This document shows, piece after piece, positions 1-6,575 of a DNA stretch of 64,000 nucleotides. Origin of the DNA: Phaeovulum veldkampii DSM 11550 (GTDB lineage: Bacteria; Pseudomonadota; Alphaproteobacteria; Rhodobacterales; Rhodobacteraceae); NCBI RefSeq assembly GCF_003034995.1, contig NZ_PZKF01000015.1, forward strand, positions 1 to 64,000, written 5' to 3'. A program made the translations under genes and the position numbers. Under the pieces are notes generated by a model. That model was not told the origin of the DNA and ran no database searches. It saw only the letters and a list, made by a program, of their open reading frames with translations. Numbering within the stretch: position 1 is the stretch's first letter; each line of letters starts with the position of its first letter.

Positions 1-435
1 TTGCCGCGCGCGCGGGGCGTAATAGGAGTAGATGTCCTCGGCGCAGGCCGCGTCGCGCGCCAGATCGGCCGCGCCGCGCCAGTCGAGAAAGCCCTGCGCC
101 ACGCCAAGCCGTGCGACTTTGCCCCCCTCCTGATCGACGGCGATGATCGGTGGCAGGGCGGGCGCGGCGGCGCGCAGGGTGTCGGTGAGGCGGGCCAGTT
201 GGCCGGGGCTACGGATGTTGCGCTCGAGCAGCAGCACCCCGGCGATTTCGCCCCGCGCGAGCATGCGGCAGACCTGCGCCACCTCAGGGCTTGCGGGGGC
301 GGTGCCGCGAAACCCGGTCAGGATCATCTGTCCGGGCAAGGGATCGCCGGGCGCGCCTCGCGCCTGCCCGCCGCCCGTCAGTGTCGCGATCACGAACGGG
401 GCCGCCAGAACCGCGCGTCGGGTCAGGGGTCGCAT
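1..435 (-). CDS. Exported glycoside hydrolase family 3 protein, NagZ-like (partial)
   Basis: Only the first 145 residues are visible because the gene runs off the left edge. The ATG at 435 follows a GAGG ribosome site and opens with a twin-arginine-like signal (LTRRAVLAA). The segments PGQMILTGFRG, GVLLLERNI and IIAVDQEGGKVARL match the N-terminal barrel of GH3 beta-N-acetylhexosaminidases, which trim N-acetylglucosamine from muropeptides. Classical NagZ is cytoplasmic, so the signal-like leader implies a periplasmic or secreted paralogue. The catalytic His-Asp loop lies outside the window, so activity cannot be judged. It is transcribed away from the decayed siderophore genes and looks unrelated to them. 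Confidence 0.75.
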   Translation of the reverse strand, partial: MRPLTRRAVLAAPFVIATLTGGGQARGAPGDPLPGQMILTGFRGTAPASPEVAQVCRMLARGEIAGVLLLERNIRSPGQLARLTDTLRAAAPALPPIIAVDQEGGKVARLGVAQGFLDWRGAADLARDAACAEDIYSYYAPRARQ

Positions 436-588
436 GAGATCCTCGTCGAAAACCTGCGCTGAGATCGCTGCGGGGAGTCTAACGCCGATCCCCCTCGCGC
501 GTCACGCGACTTTGGGGCGCGCACCTGTCGGGCCCCGTCCCTGCTCCGGCGGATGCCCTGGAGTGGCGCAAACGATCAAGGAGAGATC

Positions 589-800
589 GTGCGCCCCATC
601 TTGCAAAGCTTCTCGCCCTCCTGATCGCGGCCGGTTGCGCAGCGGGGAATGGGGTCGTGGTCCGGGGGGCCGGGGCCCGACGATCTTCTGAAGCTGCGCG
701 ACGGTCCCGGCCTCGAGCACAGGATCGTCATCGGCCTGCCCGACGGCACGCGCCCCAACCGTGGCCCCTGCGTAAGGAAGGCGGGCACGCTAAGCTTAGC
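589..800 (+). pseudogene. Remnant of an SH3-domain lipoprotein
   Basis: An AAGGAG ribosome site at 578-583 leads to a GTG at 589, but the frame stops after eleven codons. A second frame then carries a lipoprotein signal (KLLALLIAAGC), and a third frame from about 670 reads LLKLRDGPGLEHRIVIGLPD, typical of a bacterial SH3 repeat. The pieces in order look like a small periplasmic SH3 lipoprotein broken by at least two frameshifts. The homology ends near 800, where the truncated permease gene on the other strand begins, so the same rearrangement may have cut both. Family assignment rests on the short SH3 motif only. Confidence 0.5.
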
Positions 801-1185
801 GGCTTCCGAAACTCTTCGCGAAATCTCTACTGATGCAATGGCCGACTATCAGCGCCCCCGCAAGCGCCGAGACGGCGGCAACGATCATCTTTGCCCAGAT
901 CGGCGCGGCGGGGGCTGCAAGGGTGACGGCCAGAAGCCCCGCCGCCGCCGCCTCGGGCGTGCCGGTGGTCGCGGGTTCGACGAAACGGTTGCGCACGATC
1001 TGCTGCATCACCACGCCCGCGACGGCCAGCGCCGCCCCAGTCAGGATCGCCGCCGCCGTGCGCGGAATGCGCGAGGCCGACAAGAGCAGCGCCGCCCGCC
1101 CGTCAAGACTGGCCGCGCCGACGAAAAGGCTGGCAAGGGCCAGCAGGGCAAGACCGGCGAGGGCTAGAGCCAGCGGGCGCGACAT
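796..1185 (-). pseudogene. Truncated iron-siderophore ABC transporter permease (FecCD family)
   Basis: The 129-residue frame starts normally with a hydrophobic segment and contains SRIPRTAAAILTGAALAVAG, followed by MQQIVRNRFVEPATTGT. This is the signature N-terminal region of FecCD/FatD-type permeases that import ferric siderophores across the inner membrane. Family members have about 310-330 residues and roughly ten membrane segments. Here homology stops near residue 115 and the frame ends in an unrelated tail (ISRDFAKSFGSR). No partner permease or ATPase follows, so a deletion removed the rest of the operon. It lies directly downstream of the binding-protein gene, 6 bases after its stop, which is the normal operon order. 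It cannot encode a working permease. Confidence 0.8.
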
Positions 1186-1191
1186 CCCCCC

Positions 1192-2073
1192 TCAGCCTTT
1201 CAGCGCCGCCAGAAGTTCGGCGAAATTGGCCATCAAGGCCTGATAGCCGCCGCCCGCGATGTAAAGATCGGTCGCGTTCAGCATCACAACATGTCCGGCC
1301 TTCGCGGCCTTGGTCCCCGCCACCAGCGGATTGTCGAGCGTCTACAGCGCCGAAGGCCCCTCGGCCCCGGTCGCTGCGCCGCGGTCCACCACGATCAGCC
1401 AGTCGGGATCGACCTCGGCGATGAATTCGAACGAGATCGCATCGCCATGCACCTCGGGTTTCAGCGCCGGATAGGCCTCGGGCAGGCCGACCGTGTCATG
1501 GATCCAGCCAAAGCGCGAGCCGCGACCATAGGCGGAGATCTTCGGCCCGTTCGTCAGCACGATCAGCGCATCGCCCTTGCCCTTGGCGGCCGCCTGCACC
1601 TGAGCAATGCGGGCATTGAGCGCGGCGGCCAGCGCCTTGGCTTCGGCCTCCTTGCCGAAAAGCGTGCCATAGGCCGCCAGACGCGCCCTTGCATCGCCCA
1701 CGACATCGGCGGAAATCGACATGTCGAGCGTGGGCGCCACCTGCGCCACCGCCTCGAATTGCGCAGCCGAGCGCGCTCCGACCACGATCAGGTCGGGCGC
1801 AAGGGTGGAAAGCGCCTCGAGATCGGGCTCGAAGAGTGTGCCGATCTGGGTGGCGGCGGGAGCGAGGTAATCGACGTAAAGCTTCTCGGGCAGGCCCGCC
1901 ACGGGAACGCCAAGCGCCGCCAGCGTGTCGGCGGCTGCGACGTCGAAGACGGCAAGCGTCGCGGGTCGCTCGGGCAGGGTGACGGGGCCGCGGGCGGTGG
2001 AGATCGTGACCGGTTCGGCCAGAACGGGAAGGGCGGCCAGCATCAGCGCCGCCGCAAGCGCAAAGCGTTTCAT
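1192..2073 (-). pseudogene. Siderophore ABC transporter substrate-binding protein with internal amber codon
   Basis: The frame from the ATG at 2073 encodes a signal peptide (ALAAALMLAALPVLA) and a periplasmic binding fold of the FatB/YclQ type, with PVTLPERPATLAVFDVAAAD and LAPDLIVVGARSAAQFEAV. A TAG at 1342-1344 interrupts it after 243 residues. The same frame continues beyond the stop for 50 codons with TLDNPLVAGTKAAKAGHVV and ALMANFAELLAALKG, the normal C-terminus of the family, and ends at a TGA at 1192-1194. A CAG to TAG change would explain the stop. Removing the last 50 residues would delete part of the second lobe. It precedes the truncated permease and belonged to the same operon. 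Confidence 0.82.
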
Positions 2074-2183
2074 CGGGGTTCCTCGGGTTGGGCGTGGCTG
2101 AAACTGGCTTCGCGTTTCGGGTCATACCCCCTTGCCGCAGAAAGGGCCAGCCGATAGCCTACAAAAAACGTAAGGATACACGA

Positions 2184-2492
2184 ATGTTCGTCACGACTGC
2201 CCGTTACCCCACGCCGCATGCGCAAAAATACATCGCGCAACTGTGCAAGCATTTCGCCCACAAGGTGCCCGCCGACTGGGACGAGACGCAGGGTCGGGCG
2301 GAGCTGCCCTCGAGTCTGATGCAGCTTCGGGCCGAGGCGGAGGCGCTGGTGGTGCAGATCACCGCCGAGGATGCCAAAGCGATGATCGAAGCGCGGTTCG
2401 TGGTGGATAGCCATCTGGTGACCTTTGCACACCGCGAGGGGTTCACCGGCCTTGTCTGGGTGCTTCAGGACGCGGCGGTCGGCGCGGGCTGA
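2184..2492 (+). CDS. DUF2218 domain protein
   Basis: This 102-residue cytoplasmic protein starts at the ATG at 2184, eight bases after an AAGGA site. The stretch QLCKHFAHKVPADWDETQGR is diagnostic of the DUF2218 family, small proteins of unknown function that are often encoded beside siderophore uptake or biosynthesis genes. It is divergent from the broken binding-protein gene, with about 110 bases between the two starts, and convergent with the esterase gene (2 bases between stops). The frame is intact although its neighbours are damaged. A role in handling iron or siderophores is inferred from context only, and no catalytic motif is evident. Confidence 0.8.
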   Translation: MFVTTARYPTPHAQKYIAQLCKHFAHKVPADWDETQGRAELPSSLMQLRAEAEALVVQITAEDAKAMIEARFVVDSHLVTFAHREGFTGLVWVLQDAAVGAG

Positions 2493-2494
2493 CA

Positions 2495-3319
2495 TCAGCG
2501 CCACAGAAAATCGACGGCGGTCGCGGCAAAGGGTGTGGCCGAGGCGCCGTGGCTCAGGCCGGGAAACTCCACAAGGTCCGTGCGCAGATCGCGAGCCAGG
2601 CTTTCTACTCGCCCGGCCATGTCGCGGCTGCGCAGGCGGGCAACGCGCTCGAGCCTCTCGCCTGCGGCGAGCGCCGCCTCGGGCCGCTCCAGCGCGCCGA
2701 TCGTGACCAGCACCTTGGGCCGGGCCTCCCCCGGCGGCGGAGCGCCAAGCGCCGCCGGATCGGTCCAGATCGACGGACTGCCCGCCGCGACATGGCTGAA
2801 CAGATCGGGCCGCGCAAAGCCCGCGCGCAGCGCAAAGGCGCCGCCATAGGAATGGCCAAGCACCATCCGATGCGCCGGATCTACAGGCAGGCTGGCCTCG
2901 ATCCGGGGCAGGATGGTGTCGCTCAGCACCCGGACCAGCGCCTCGCCCCCCGGCGCTTCCACCAGATCGGGGCCGCGCCGGTCAAGGTCGATCAGCCCGG
3001 GGCCGGGCCAGCCGATCCCTACCACCACCGTTGACCGTACTGGCCCCGCCGCCTGCACCGAGCCTTGCAGCGCGAGCGCATCGCAAAGCGTGCCAAAGGT
3101 CCAGCCGGCATCCATCGCATAGATGACGCCATAGCCCTCGGGCGGGGGGGCGGTGGCGGGCCAGCGGACTTGCACGACAAGCGGCCCGGTCGGCCCGTCC
3201 ACCTCGAACCGGGCCGAATGATCGAGCATCACGGCGGGGCCAAGCTCCTGCGGATCGGCGGCGGTGCCGGGCGTTCCCGGCAGCGCAAGACCGATTGCCA
3301 TCGCCAGCACGAGCCGCAT
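2495..3319 (-). CDS. Periplasmic alpha/beta hydrolase, siderophore-esterase-like
   Basis: The 274-residue product has a signal peptide (about residues 1-21) and an esterase fold of the Fes/IroE/esterase D group. The nucleophile elbow is GHSYGG with Ser157, and a late His257 in GLSHGAS completes a likely triad. IroE-like periplasmic enzymes hydrolyse ester bonds of enterobactin-type trilactones during uptake. It lies 13 bases downstream of the receptor remnant on the same strand, so both probably formed one operon. The frame is complete. Substrate specificity cannot be read from the sequence, and a general carboxylesterase is possible. Confidence 0.75.
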   Translation of the reverse strand: MRLVLAMAIGLALPGTPGTAADPQELGPAVMLDHSARFEVDGPTGPLVVQVRWPATAPPPEGYGVIYAMDAGWTFGTLCDALALQGSVQAAGPVRSTVVVGIGWPGPGLIDLDRRGPDLVEAPGGEALVRVLSDTILPRIEASLPVDPAHRMVLGHSYGGAFALRAGFARPDLFSHVAAGSPSIWTDPAALGAPPPGEARPKVLVTIGALERPEAALAAGERLERVARLRSRDMAGRVESLARDLRTDLVEFPGLSHGASATPFAATAVDFLWR

Positions 3320-3332
3320 CAGAACCGCCCCA

Positions 3333-4046
3333 TCAAAACCGCCGCGTCAGTGCCAGCGAGACGCTGCGCGGCTCGCCGCGGAAGTTGAACACGGTCGTGC
3401 CGCCGACGCGGGAATAATAGTCCTTGTCGAAGGCATTCGAGACCGTCAGCCGCAGATCGGTGTTTTCGTCCAGGCGCCGCTTGGCGGTCAGATCGACGAC
3501 ACCGTAGCCCTGGGCGCGGATGGTGGTCGTGCCGGACACCGAGGAAAACTCCGACATCGCGCGCAACTGCCCGCCAAAGGACCAGTCTGCAAGGGCCCCC
3601 TCGGTGAGATCATATTCGGCCGAGAGCTTCAGCATGTGGCGCGGCGTATAGGTGGAAAACACCTCTCCGGCCGTCGTGCCGTTGCGGTATTCCGAGTCGG
3701 ATCAGGTGTAGCCCACCGCCAGATGCAGATTGTCGCCGATCTCGCCCGCGGCCTCGATTTCAAACCCGCGCACCCGCACCTCGCCCGTAGCGACGGAATA
3801 GGTGGTTCCCGGCACCGCCTGCGCGCGGTTGACCTGATCAAGCTGGAAGAGCGCCGCCGAGACACCAAGCCCCCCCGCCAGCTCCGCCTTGGCGCCGATC
3901 TCGATCTGCTGGCCTTCGAGCGGATCAAGCACCTTGCCCGAAGCATCCAGCGCGGTCTGGGTCTGGAAGATCTCGGTGTAGCTTGCATAAAGCGTGGTAT
4001 CGGGGCGGATGTCCCAGGTCAGCCCGGCAAAGGGCGTCAGATGCGC
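3333..4046 (-). pseudogene. C-terminal remnant of a TonB-dependent siderophore receptor
   Basis: The remaining 238 codons match only the last third of a receptor barrel. LTPFAGLTWDI followed by TTLYASYTEIFQTQ is a strongly conserved barrel segment, and the frame ends with RSVSLALTRRF, a typical C-terminal beta strand with terminal Phe. The plug domain and most of the barrel are missing. A TGA at 3702-3704 interrupts the frame between GDNLHLAVGYT and SDSEYRNGTTAGEVF. Upstream, near 4041-4053, the frame passes without a stop into transposase sequence. Intact receptors have about 700 residues, so this fragment cannot be functional. The intact esterase gene follows it. Confidence 0.85.
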
Positions 4047-4390
4047 ACCCTGCGCAATCGCAACCGAGATCGTCGCCTTGTGGACATCTAGCCCGATGAA
4101 CATGCTATCCTGCATTCGGTCTCTCCCCCATTCTTGAGGCTCGGCGCCAGCCAATCTGGCGCAACCCTCGAAGGGAGAATGCCGTGGGAGAGGCCGCCGA
4201 CCCAGTCAGTTCACACCGCGATCATGGGATCTAAGGGCGACCGGGAATAACCGTGACCTCGCTTGTGTAACCGGGGTCTTGGGTTGCTCGTCTGCCGTAG
4301 CCATCGCGCCACGGCACCGGGCAGAAATGCCGCCGCCCCGCTGCGCCAGTCTTGTGCGTTCAAGCCGACCCATTACCGCTGATGCGCGTC
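4047..4390 (-). mobile_element. IS110-family remnant: left end and first codons of the transposase
   Basis: The ATG codons at 4115 and 4103 begin MQDSMFIGLDVHKATISVAI, the conserved start of IS110-family (DEDD) transposases, including the first catalytic Asp of the LDVHK motif. After about 21 residues the sequence becomes TonB-receptor barrel in the same frame, so the rest of the element is gone. Roughly 270 bases of non-coding DNA lie before the start codon and contain no other gene. That is the position and approximate size of the left end that encodes bridge RNA in IS110-group elements. A perfect 7-bp hairpin with loop CCAAT occupies 4144-4162. The outer boundary of the element is not resolved; 4390 is set by the SRP RNA promoter. 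Confidence 0.7.
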
Positions 4391-4418
4391 TTGCGTTCCG
4401 GTCACTGCGGCCCTATAT
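4391..4418 (+). promoter_or_regulatory. Predicted promoter of the SRP RNA gene
   Basis: TTGCGT at 4391-4396 and CTATAT at 4413-4418 are separated by 16 bases and resemble vegetative -35 and -10 elements. The -10 box ends 6 bases before the predicted RNA 5' end at 4425, as expected for a housekeeping promoter. Confidence 0.6.
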
Positions 4419-4424
4419 GCGAGT

Positions 4425-4522
4425 GTGAGAGGTTGGCGCGGGCGGACGCCTCGCCAACCCGGTCAGGTCCGGAAGGAAGCAGCCGTAACGATTCACGTCT
4501 GGGTCGCTGTCCAGCCTCTCAC
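4425..4522 (+). ncRNA. ffs: Small SRP RNA (4.5S-type)
   Basis: The conserved apical domain GTCAGGTCCGGAAGGAAGCA lies at 4452-4471, followed by GCC and the returning strand. The 5' segment GTGAGAGGTTGG (4425-4436) pairs with the 3' segment CCAGCCTCTCAC (4511-4522), with a single G-U pair, giving one long hairpin of 98 nt. This is the usual size of the short bacterial SRP RNA that binds Ffh and targets nascent membrane proteins. A T-rich stretch follows the 3' end. The gene for its protein partner ffh is in the same window at 17142-18647. Confidence 0.95.
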
Positions 4523-4587
4523 CTTTCCTTTATTGTTCTATCGGCAAAGCTTGGCGCTAGTCCGGTCCAGATGCCTGCAAAATTGGC

Positions 4588-5292
4588 TCAGGGATGGGTC
4601 AGGCTTACCGCCGCAATGCCGCCCAGAAACACGCCAATCGCCAGATCCAGCCGGGCCTGCACCTGTTCAGCCGGGCGCGGGCCTGAGGGCGGCGTCGTCA
4701 GACGGTCCAGCGCGCTTTCATAGGCCATGTCGCGCAGCAGACGTGCGGCCATGGCGGTATCGGCAATGGCCACCTCGCCGCGGGCAACGGCCTGATCCAG
4801 TTCGGCGCGAATCATCCGCTCGATGGCCAGCGGCCCCTCCTCGCGGAATTCATGCGCCAGCTCGGGGTGGCGTGGAGCCTCGGCGATCACCGCGCGCATG
4901 ATCTCGACTGGCACCTCGGCAAAGCCCGCGCCCGGCGCCGGCAGCAGCAGCAGCCGCAGCCGAGCGGCCAGCGGCAGCCCCTGCTGGTCTTCGGACAACG
5001 GTCGCACCACCGCGCTGCGGATGCGGCGGACACAGGCGGCAAACAGAGACTCACGGCTGGCGAATACATCGTACAGCGTGCGCTTTGACATGCCCGCCTC
5101 TTGCGCGATCAGCGCCATGCTGGCGCCTTGCAGCCCATGCCGGGCCAGCACCCGTTCGGTGGCATCCAAAATCTGGCATTCGCGCTGCGCCGGGGTCAGC
5201 AGACGGGGGCGGCCCGGCCCGCGCGGGGCCTCGGCCCGCGCGCAGTCTTTGCCCAGGTCGCAGAAATGTTCCTCGGAAACCGTCGGACTCAT
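4588..5292 (-). CDS. TetR/AcrR-family repressor of the adjacent RND efflux genes
   Basis: The 234-residue protein has an N-terminal helix-turn-helix at about residues 40-88, with ILDATERVLARHGLQGASMA and AGMSKRTLYDVFASRESLF typical of TetR proteins. A variable ligand-binding domain follows. The N-terminus before the domain contains GPGRPR, as in many AcrR-like regulators. It is divergent from the periplasmic adaptor and RND pump genes, with 92 bases between starts, and a perfect inverted repeat sits 15 bases in front of its own start. It probably represses itself and the pump until an inducer binds. The inducer is unknown. Confidence 0.88.
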   Translation of the reverse strand: MSPTVSEEHFCDLGKDCARAEAPRGPGRPRLLTPAQRECQILDATERVLARHGLQGASMALIAQEAGMSKRTLYDVFASRESLFAACVRRIRSAVVRPLSEDQQGLPLAARLRLLLLPAPGAGFAEVPVEIMRAVIAEAPRHPELAHEFREEGPLAIERMIRAELDQAVARGEVAIADTAMAARLLRDMAYESALDRLTTPPSGPRPAEQVQARLDLAIGVFLGGIAAVSLTHP

Positions 5293-5307
5293 GGGGCGCC
5301 TCTTTAC

Positions 5308-5323
5308 AAAACCCTATGGTTTT
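5308..5323. promoter_or_regulatory. Predicted TetR operator between the regulator and efflux genes
   Basis: AAAACC and GGTTTT form a perfect 6-bp inverted repeat around a 4-bp spacer CTAT. It is the only strong palindrome in the 92-base divergent region. It overlaps a TTTACA (5303-5308) that could be the -35 box of the efflux operon, so binding would block transcription both ways. Confidence 0.65.
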
Positions 5324-5384
5324 CTTACTAGCAGAACAAAGTAATCTCGTTCAACCGCATTCCGCGCCGCCTTGGGGAACAGTC

Positions 5385-6554
5385 ATGACGGATATTCGCT
5401 GCGCCTTCCGGGTCGCCCGTATCGGCGCCCTTTGCCTTTTGGCCCTTTCGGCCCCCGCCGCGTTGGCCCAGGACGGGCGCCCCGCCGCCGCCGTCACCGT
5501 TGTCACGATAGCCGAACAGGACATCACCCTGACGGCGACCCTTCCGGGGCGGGTGATCGCCTCGGGCGTGGCCGAGGTGCGCCCGCAGGTGGCGGGCATC
5601 ATCACCGAACGTCTGTTCGACGAGGGCAGCGAGGTAGAGGCAGGCGACCCGCTCTACTTGATCGACGCCGCCAGCTACGAGGCTCAGGTCGCGGCAGCCA
5701 AGGCAGCCGTCGCACAGGCGCAGGCCACGCTGAAGGCCGCCCAACGCGAGGTGGATCGGGTACAGCCGCTGGTCGCAAAGGGCGTGACCAGCCAGCAGAC
5801 GGCGGACGATACGATCTCGACCCGCGATGCTGCTGCTGCCGCGCTTCAGGTGGCCGAGGCGCAATTGCTGACCGCCGAAATCGAGCTGGATCGCACCACG
5901 ATCCGCGCGCCGCTGTCGGGCATCATCGGCAGGTCGCTGACCACTTCGGGGTCGCTGGTGACGGCGGGGCAAACCGGCGCGCTGGCGGTGATCCGGCAGC
6001 TTGACCCGGTTTATGTGGACGTGACCCAGTCGGCGGCCGAACTGATCGCTTGGCGGCGCGGCCATACCGAACAGGGGCTGGGCGAGGCCGACCGCCGCGT
6101 GACGCTGAAGCTGGCCGATGGCAGCACCTACGAACATCAGGGCGAACTGACCGCGGCCGAGCCCTATGTGGATGAACTGACCGGCGTTGTCGTGCTGCGT
6201 CTGGCCTTCCTGAACCCCGAAGGTCTGTTGCTTCCGGGCATGTATGTGCAGGTGGAAATGCCGCAGGGCATGGCCCGTAACGTGATGATGGTTCCGCAAG
6301 AGGGCGTGATGCGCAACCGCCGGGGCCTGCCCATCGCCTATGTCGTCAATGACCAGAACGTGGTGGAACAGCGCGACCTGACCGTGCTGCGCGACCGCGG
6401 CAACACCTGGATCGTATCGGACGGCCTGAAACCGGGCGACAAGGTCATTGTCGAGGGGCTGCAAAAGGTGGCGCCTGGCGCCACCGTGGTGCCGCAGGAA
6501 CGCGGCGCCAGCACACCTGCGCAGCCTGCGCCCGCCGGCAAGCCGCAGAACTGA
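5385..6554 (+). CDS. RND efflux periplasmic adaptor subunit (AcrA/MexA type)
   Basis: The 389-residue protein starts at the ATG at 5385 and has a signal peptide cleaved near residue 28 (LSAPAALAQ). There is no good lipobox, unlike AcrA. The order is beta-barrel/lipoyl segment (RVIASGVAEVRPQVAGIIT), a coiled-coil hairpin at about residues 100-165 (AAVAQAQATLKAAQREVDRV), the returning lipoyl half (IRAPLSGIIGRSLTTSG) and C-terminal barrel and proximal domains. It links the inner-membrane pump to an outer-membrane channel. The pump gene follows after 21 bases. Longer upstream starts would overlap the operator and tetR promoter and are unlikely. Confidence 0.92.
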   Translation: MTDIRCAFRVARIGALCLLALSAPAALAQDGRPAAAVTVVTIAEQDITLTATLPGRVIASGVAEVRPQVAGIITERLFDEGSEVEAGDPLYLIDAASYEAQVAAAKAAVAQAQATLKAAQREVDRVQPLVAKGVTSQQTADDTISTRDAAAAALQVAEAQLLTAEIELDRTTIRAPLSGIIGRSLTTSGSLVTAGQTGALAVIRQLDPVYVDVTQSAAELIAWRRGHTEQGLGEADRRVTLKLADGSTYEHQGELTAAEPYVDELTGVVVLRLAFLNPEGLLLPGMYVQVEMPQGMARNVMMVPQEGVMRNRRGLPIAYVVNDQNVVEQRDLTVLRDRGNTWIVSDGLKPGDKVIVEGLQKVAPGATVVPQERGASTPAQPAPAGKPQN

Positions 6555-6575
6555 CCCAGAGCCCGGAGAGCCCGC

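Noticed and set aside
3702-3704. Selenocysteine decoding of the TGA in the receptor remnant
   Set aside because: TonB receptors do not use selenocysteine, the gene already lacks most of its length, and no SECIS-like hairpin is evident after the codon.
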